Part shown: positions 61,001 to 64,000 of the stretch, piece after piece
Layout of the letters: each line of letters starts with the position of its first letter
Position numbering within the stretch: the first letter of the stretch is position 1
Source: Glandiceps talaboti
Lineage: Eukaryota > Hemichordata > Enteropneusta > Spengelidae
DNA length: 64,000 nucleotides
Direction of reading: 5' to 3'
Assembly (NCBI RefSeq): GCF_964340395.1
Contig: NC_135563.1
Coordinates: 18,614,151 to 18,678,150, forward strand
Notes under the pieces: model-generated
Told to the model about the DNA's origin: nothing
Databases searched by the model: none
What the model saw: only the letters and a program-made list of their open reading frames with translations
Translations under genes and position numbers: made by a program

Positions 61001-63562
61001 TTCACCTACTGCACAAATCTGTCATCATGCGTAACTGTTGCCTACTTTGTATCTACCACAGTGTTGTCAAAACACCACACTCTTTTCAACAACAACGAAA
61101 AAACACACAAGCCCTCATCATCATCATCATCCATGCCTGTCTCCTATCCTATTTCAGAATGAGGAAATTCTTTGATATCTTTGGTGCACAACTTTACTTT
61201 CCATAAAAGGCTTTTCCCAAGTACTCTTACAAGATTTGTTTATTATTTTGAGTAACACAACAGTGCTCCCTGGATAACAAAACTGTTTTTTACACTGGCT
61301 CCAAAAACAAAACTTTGGCTCCACAAAAAAACAGTCTGGCTCCTAAACTGACTTCAGCTCTACTGCACAGCTAGTCAGTGAACCACAACAAACTTGTACT
61401 TCACAATGGTAGATCAACATAGAAACGACCTTGTTAGACAGCGAGATACAATATGATGTAATAACTTGATCTGAAATTGTGGATGGTTTAAAATCACTTA
61501 TGTTAGCAGGTTATATACCTAACACAGATGGCTTCCAGAGTTTAAGACACACAGAAAAGTAATCAGAGCTGATCAGTTACGGTTCAACGTTATTTGAACT
61601 TCGTAATTTTTTCCTCCTGATTGTTTTGTCAGAATCTTTGGTTCTTTGAATCTTGTCAATGAGTTTTCTCTCTCTGCTGATGAGGGACTGTCATCTCCTA
61701 TGAGTGTTAACTCTGTTGACTGATTTCCAAACCTGATCAGTATGTGATCACGAAACCGTGACAGGCAAATTTACTTTTTTTAAAGAGATTTATCATCATG
61801 AAGCACATTCATTGCGGCTTAATGGTAGTCAGCAGAAGGATTATTGGCAGGCATAGCTAGGAGGATTGTCAGAAATCTGTTGGGACATCCAACAACATTC
61901 TCAGCAAATTGTTTTCCTACAATTGATGTACATGCTACTGAACAGCATTAGATTGCCAGTATGGAAATTCCATGACCTGAGGTGGTCATTTAACCCAAGT
62001 GGAAGCAATAATCATGATTTTTCTCCGATGTTATGTCAAGTTTACACATTTGTGTATTGGATCTAGAAAGTCATTAGAACGCTGACGGTGGATTTACACA
62101 CAACCTGGAGAAATTAACTCAATATGTCAGATATACCCTGCAAGCATTATACATTGGGGACAATTGGTCTGCCAGGGTAGTTCTTACATAAATGTTTTAG
62201 TGATACATTTATGTATTGATATTATGAATTTTAGATCTCACTATGTATATCATTGCCGATGACAAAGTGTTTGGTTTTCTACAAACAAATCCACTAGTAC
62301 AACATGAAGATAAATTGGTCCACTGTCCTTGAAATGACCATATGCATGACCCCATTCATCACAGAAAAAATAACAACCACAAAAACACATTTGTCTACGT
62401 CCTTATCGCACAAAAAACACATCTTTTTGAATTTCCAAATCCTCATTTATAAACGAGGTATGTGAAATATTCTATAGTGAGACACCTGTTTTATGTTAAG
62501 AGTTTAGTTTTTAAGATCTTTGGGTGACCTCAGCATCTGTAAGGTTAACGGCTACAATGAGAGAAGACAGTTGTTGGAAGGCAAACTGTAGCAATTGTAC
62601 TTTGACCTGATAGAGTAAACTGATACAAAAAGAACAAATTCATCATTGTAAACACATTAGACAAACTTCTCAGCTTGCTCCCTCCGCTTCCGTTGCCATA
62701 GTAACCACATGAAAAGTACTGCTGTAAAAAAAAACGAGGCGGGATAAATCGCCTGCCCCTTCTCTCAACACTTAAATGCCAGGTCAGTTTTTAGTCAATA
62801 TATAAAGATCGACAAAGCTGGAGTGATGATGAATTGACAAGAGAGCGGTTTGATATTATATACCTGCTATTATTATGGCCTAGTTTAGAACACACACACA
62901 TACTCACTCACATTAATTTCATTTAATATAGCAGTTAAGTCTGCCTTAATAGGCAGCTCAAATGCAGGGGATTTATCCTTAGTCCTTCACTATTGAAATG
63001 GTAATATTGTGAATGTGTATGACGGGCTAATAATCTGATACGTGGTTCCTCAACTCGGCAAACATAGCTCAATATCTTCAGTCCACATATCACCCACTCG
63101 GAGCTGTCTGTCGTTTCAAATTGATGTCAAATAACTGCATGGCCATTAAGAGAGGGAAAAATGCATCAAATGTTGATTCTACAGTGTATAGTAGACACTA
63201 ATGGGGTAGATGGAAGGGGTAAATCAGGACAGAATCACACAATAGAGATAACGGGCGAGAGAGCATGTGAAAGTTGATCAACTCACCCTCAACTACTGTT
63301 ACTGTATAATTGACTATGACACTTCCAAATCCGTTTGTTGCTTTGCACACATACTGCCCTGCATCTTCCATCGCAATGTCTCGTATTTTTAATCCTTGGC
63401 GTAAAACTCGAAATCGGTCCCAACCACTATGAATGTTTTGTTTATCTTTTGTCCATGTTGATAGTGGGGGAGGATCGCCTTCGACAGGGCAAAGCAATTT
63501 AATTGTTCTGCCAGCCCGGACTCTTTGAAAACCATCCACTACTTCAGCAAGTTTTGGAGGTC
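48645..63562 (-). CDS. FGFRL1: FGF receptor-like 1, five exons, signal-peptide exon missing
   Basis: Exons in transcript order: 63562-63287, 54650-54543, 51840-51556, 50845-50486, 49060-48645. All introns are phase 1 with GT/AG ends. They yield 481 residues; adding a usual signal-peptide exon gives about 505, as in the human protein (504). Three Ig domains, one transmembrane helix and a ~90-residue tail without any kinase domain identify FGFRL1 rather than a catalytic FGFR. Hallmarks are CPVEGDPPP and [10 protein letters not shown] (Ig1), [11 protein letters not shown] and GHPRP (Ig2), [18 protein letters not shown] and CLGANTMGY (Ig3), and VIIGVPAG entering the membrane. Known family role: cell-surface binding of FGF ligands and heparin, decoy or adhesion functions. 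The first exon ends with one base of the split Gly codon and lies beyond 63563. Confidence 0.96.
50034..50434. mobile_element. TIR element with ~130 bp arms
   Basis: The left end TACAGGTAAAACAGTGAGGG, then CCGAACGACT, ATCATACACATTTT and AGAACAATTT, matches the reverse complement of the right end with few changes. It lies in the last FGFRL1 intron, its right end only 52 bases from the exon encoding Ig3. TA at each outer end fits a TA target. The loop has no coding capacity. Confidence 0.85.
50486..50845 (-). CDS. FGFRL1: FGFRL1 exon encoding Ig3
   Basis: Residues 224-343. [20 protein letters not shown] opens the domain (vertebrate: ...KPVLTGTHPVNTTV). The disulphide cysteines are in [10 protein letters not shown] and [10 protein letters not shown], with [22 protein letters not shown] and YLNKLVI between. 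Acceptor TTCACTGCAG, donor GTTAGT. Predicted sequons at NTT. 360 nt. Confidence 0.97.
51556..51840 (-). CDS. FGFRL1: FGFRL1 exon encoding Ig2
   Basis: Residues 129-223. [20 protein letters not shown] precedes [16 protein letters not shown]; the basic stretch here is the heparin-binding face in FGFR family Ig2. The second cysteine is in GQYTCIVSN. It ends YTLDVIG. Acceptor TTACTTCCAG, donor GTAAGT. 285 nt. Confidence 0.97.
53119..53406. repeat. ~32 bp T-rich tandem repeat
   Basis: About nine imperfect copies of TTTTTGGAACGTAATTTTTG and ACAAGTTTATG with substitutions and deletions. Confidence 0.85.
53861..53960. repeat. 25 bp tandem repeat, four units
   Basis: AGTATAATTATTTCCATGGT plus TACA[GA] repeated four times with one- or two-base length changes. 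Confidence 0.95.
54543..54650 (-). CDS. FGFRL1: FGFRL1 linker exon between Ig1 and Ig2
   Basis: Residues 93-128, sequence [18 protein letters not shown] then [18 protein letters not shown]. It is low-complexity, rich in Ser, Pro and Asn, and corresponds to the variable Ig1-Ig2 linker of the vertebrate protein. It has only a short acidic patch (KEEYDA) where catalytic FGFRs carry an acid box. 108 nt, phase 1 on both sides, so skipping it would keep the frame. Acceptor TATTTTCCAG, donor GTAAGT. Confidence 0.88.
55035..55463. repeat. 39 bp minisatellite, about eleven units
   Basis: GCATTTAGAACCCTGGTAAC followed by AGACACTGGGAGATCTGAG, at strict 39 bp spacing from 55039 to about 55312 and then looser. 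Left units are nearly identical and right units diverged. Since 39 is divisible by 3, a reverse frame stays open (13-residue [11 protein letters not shown] periodicity); this is not evidence of a gene. Confidence 0.95.
56693..56907. mobile_element. Non-autonomous TIR element, ACTGTAAACCTGG family, copy 2
   Basis: Inverted relative to 5424-5630. The ends are ACTATAAACCTGGAAATTTT and CGGTTTACAGTAT. Along its reverse complement it shares CAGCTAGTTCTCA, TAATTACCAGACTGGTA, ATTGTGTTCATGTA and GTGAAATAAG with copy 1 in order, with moderate divergence elsewhere. Confidence 0.8.
61115..61134. repeat. (CAT)n microsatellite
   Basis: About five to six CAT copies in the large FGFRL1 intron. Confidence 0.8.
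63287..63562 (-). CDS. FGFRL1: FGFRL1 exon encoding Ig1
   Basis: Residues 1-92. [20 protein letters not shown] leads to [34 protein letters not shown] and [17 protein letters not shown], with disulphide cysteines at 25 and 73. It ends VNYTVTVVE. The open frame continues upstream to an apparent Met, but the acceptor TTCCTTGCAG just before GACCTCC and the phase-1 boundary show that translation enters from an upstream signal-peptide exon. Confidence 0.97.
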
Positions 63563-64000
63563 CTGCAAGGAAATAAGAATTCAAAAGACTGTGAATGAGT
63601 TGTTTGTTGTATACACAGTATCTGATTATTGTTTAACAATGTTACTGCAATTCTATACTGTAACAAAAAGGACAAAACACAAACATCACATGAATACTAT
63701 CAGTTGTTGAAATGTACACATCTAACATGTCTCCATATATATCACACACTTGCAGCTTAATTCTGCCTCAATGTTTGCCATTATATTTGAGTGTTTTCTC
63801 ACTCTCGATTCACCGCCATTAAAGTTATCAGGTGTCGGCTACCGTAGAGAGCCTGACTGATATAGTATGTAGCTCTAAGCCTATTTTTCACGTTCCAATA
63901 TATTCTTGGCGTAGCGGGAGAAATAATGGGATGAATTTCGATCGGCAGAAATACATCAACCCCTTATTAATATCATATATCACATCAGAGAAATGTAATC
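63563..64000 (-). other. FGFRL1: FGFRL1 intron 1, partial
   Basis: Sequence upstream of the Ig1 exon. I looked for a hydrophobic signal-peptide exon ending in phase 1 on the - strand and found none, so it must lie further right. Confidence 0.6.

Larger units (their letters stand above)
54651..63286 (-). other. FGFRL1: FGFRL1 intron between Ig1 and linker exons, 8.6 kb
   Basis: Contains the 39 bp array and the second ACTGTAAACCTGG element. In 55700-56690, 56910-61110 and 61140-63286 I see AT-rich sequence with small repeats (AGTACATAAT copies near 59306; TGGCTCC copies near 61292-61342) and no recognised exon. Confidence 0.8.

Overview
The window is nuclear DNA from an animal, most likely a non-vertebrate deuterostome such as a hemichordate or amphioxus. 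That placement is an inference and was not tested. It is AT-rich, has long introns with GT/AG splice sites, and is crowded with microsatellites, poly-C/poly-G runs, short foldback elements and diverged tandem repeats. Nothing looks prokaryotic or viral.

Two conserved genes can be assembled exon by exon, and they are convergent. On the + strand, eight coding exons (4073-34649) build a complete 587-residue high-affinity choline transporter (SLC5A7/CHT1 orthologue). Its first intron is about 25.7 kb and fills positions 4239-29892. On the - strand, five exons (63562 down to 48645) encode an FGFRL1 orthologue: three Ig domains, a transmembrane helix and a short kinase-less tail ending in a His cluster. 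Only its signal-peptide exon is missing, and it should lie to the right of the window. The two genes have unrelated roles (choline re-uptake at cholinergic terminals, and a kinase-less FGF/heparin receptor), and no functional link is implied.

Region by region: 1-820 is a diverged tandem repeat; 821-3963 is the upstream region of SLC5A7; 4073-34649 is SLC5A7. Its intron 1 holds two copies of a 356-359 bp terminal-inverted-repeat element, one copy of another such element, a near-identical ~400 bp inverted-repeat pair bracketing 6.7 kb, and several tandem arrays. From 34650 to 48644 lies the gap between the two 3' ends. It contains ~40, ~80 and ~140 bp repeats, a 3.3 kb satellite with a 350 bp monomer and an apparent four-monomer higher-order period, and a group of unassigned exon-like segments at 45.4-47.4 kb. 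From 48645 rightwards is FGFRL1, whose introns hold further foldback elements and 39, 32 and 25 bp tandem repeats.

Apart from the real exons, nearly all short open frames are chance or repeat-derived. I recognised no tRNA, rRNA, reverse transcriptase or transposase. The observations most worth checking are the satellite's higher-order structure, the long inverted-repeat pair built on an ATTGG/CCAAT palindrome, the possible unannotated spliced transcript between the genes, and the conserved His-rich FGFRL1 tail.
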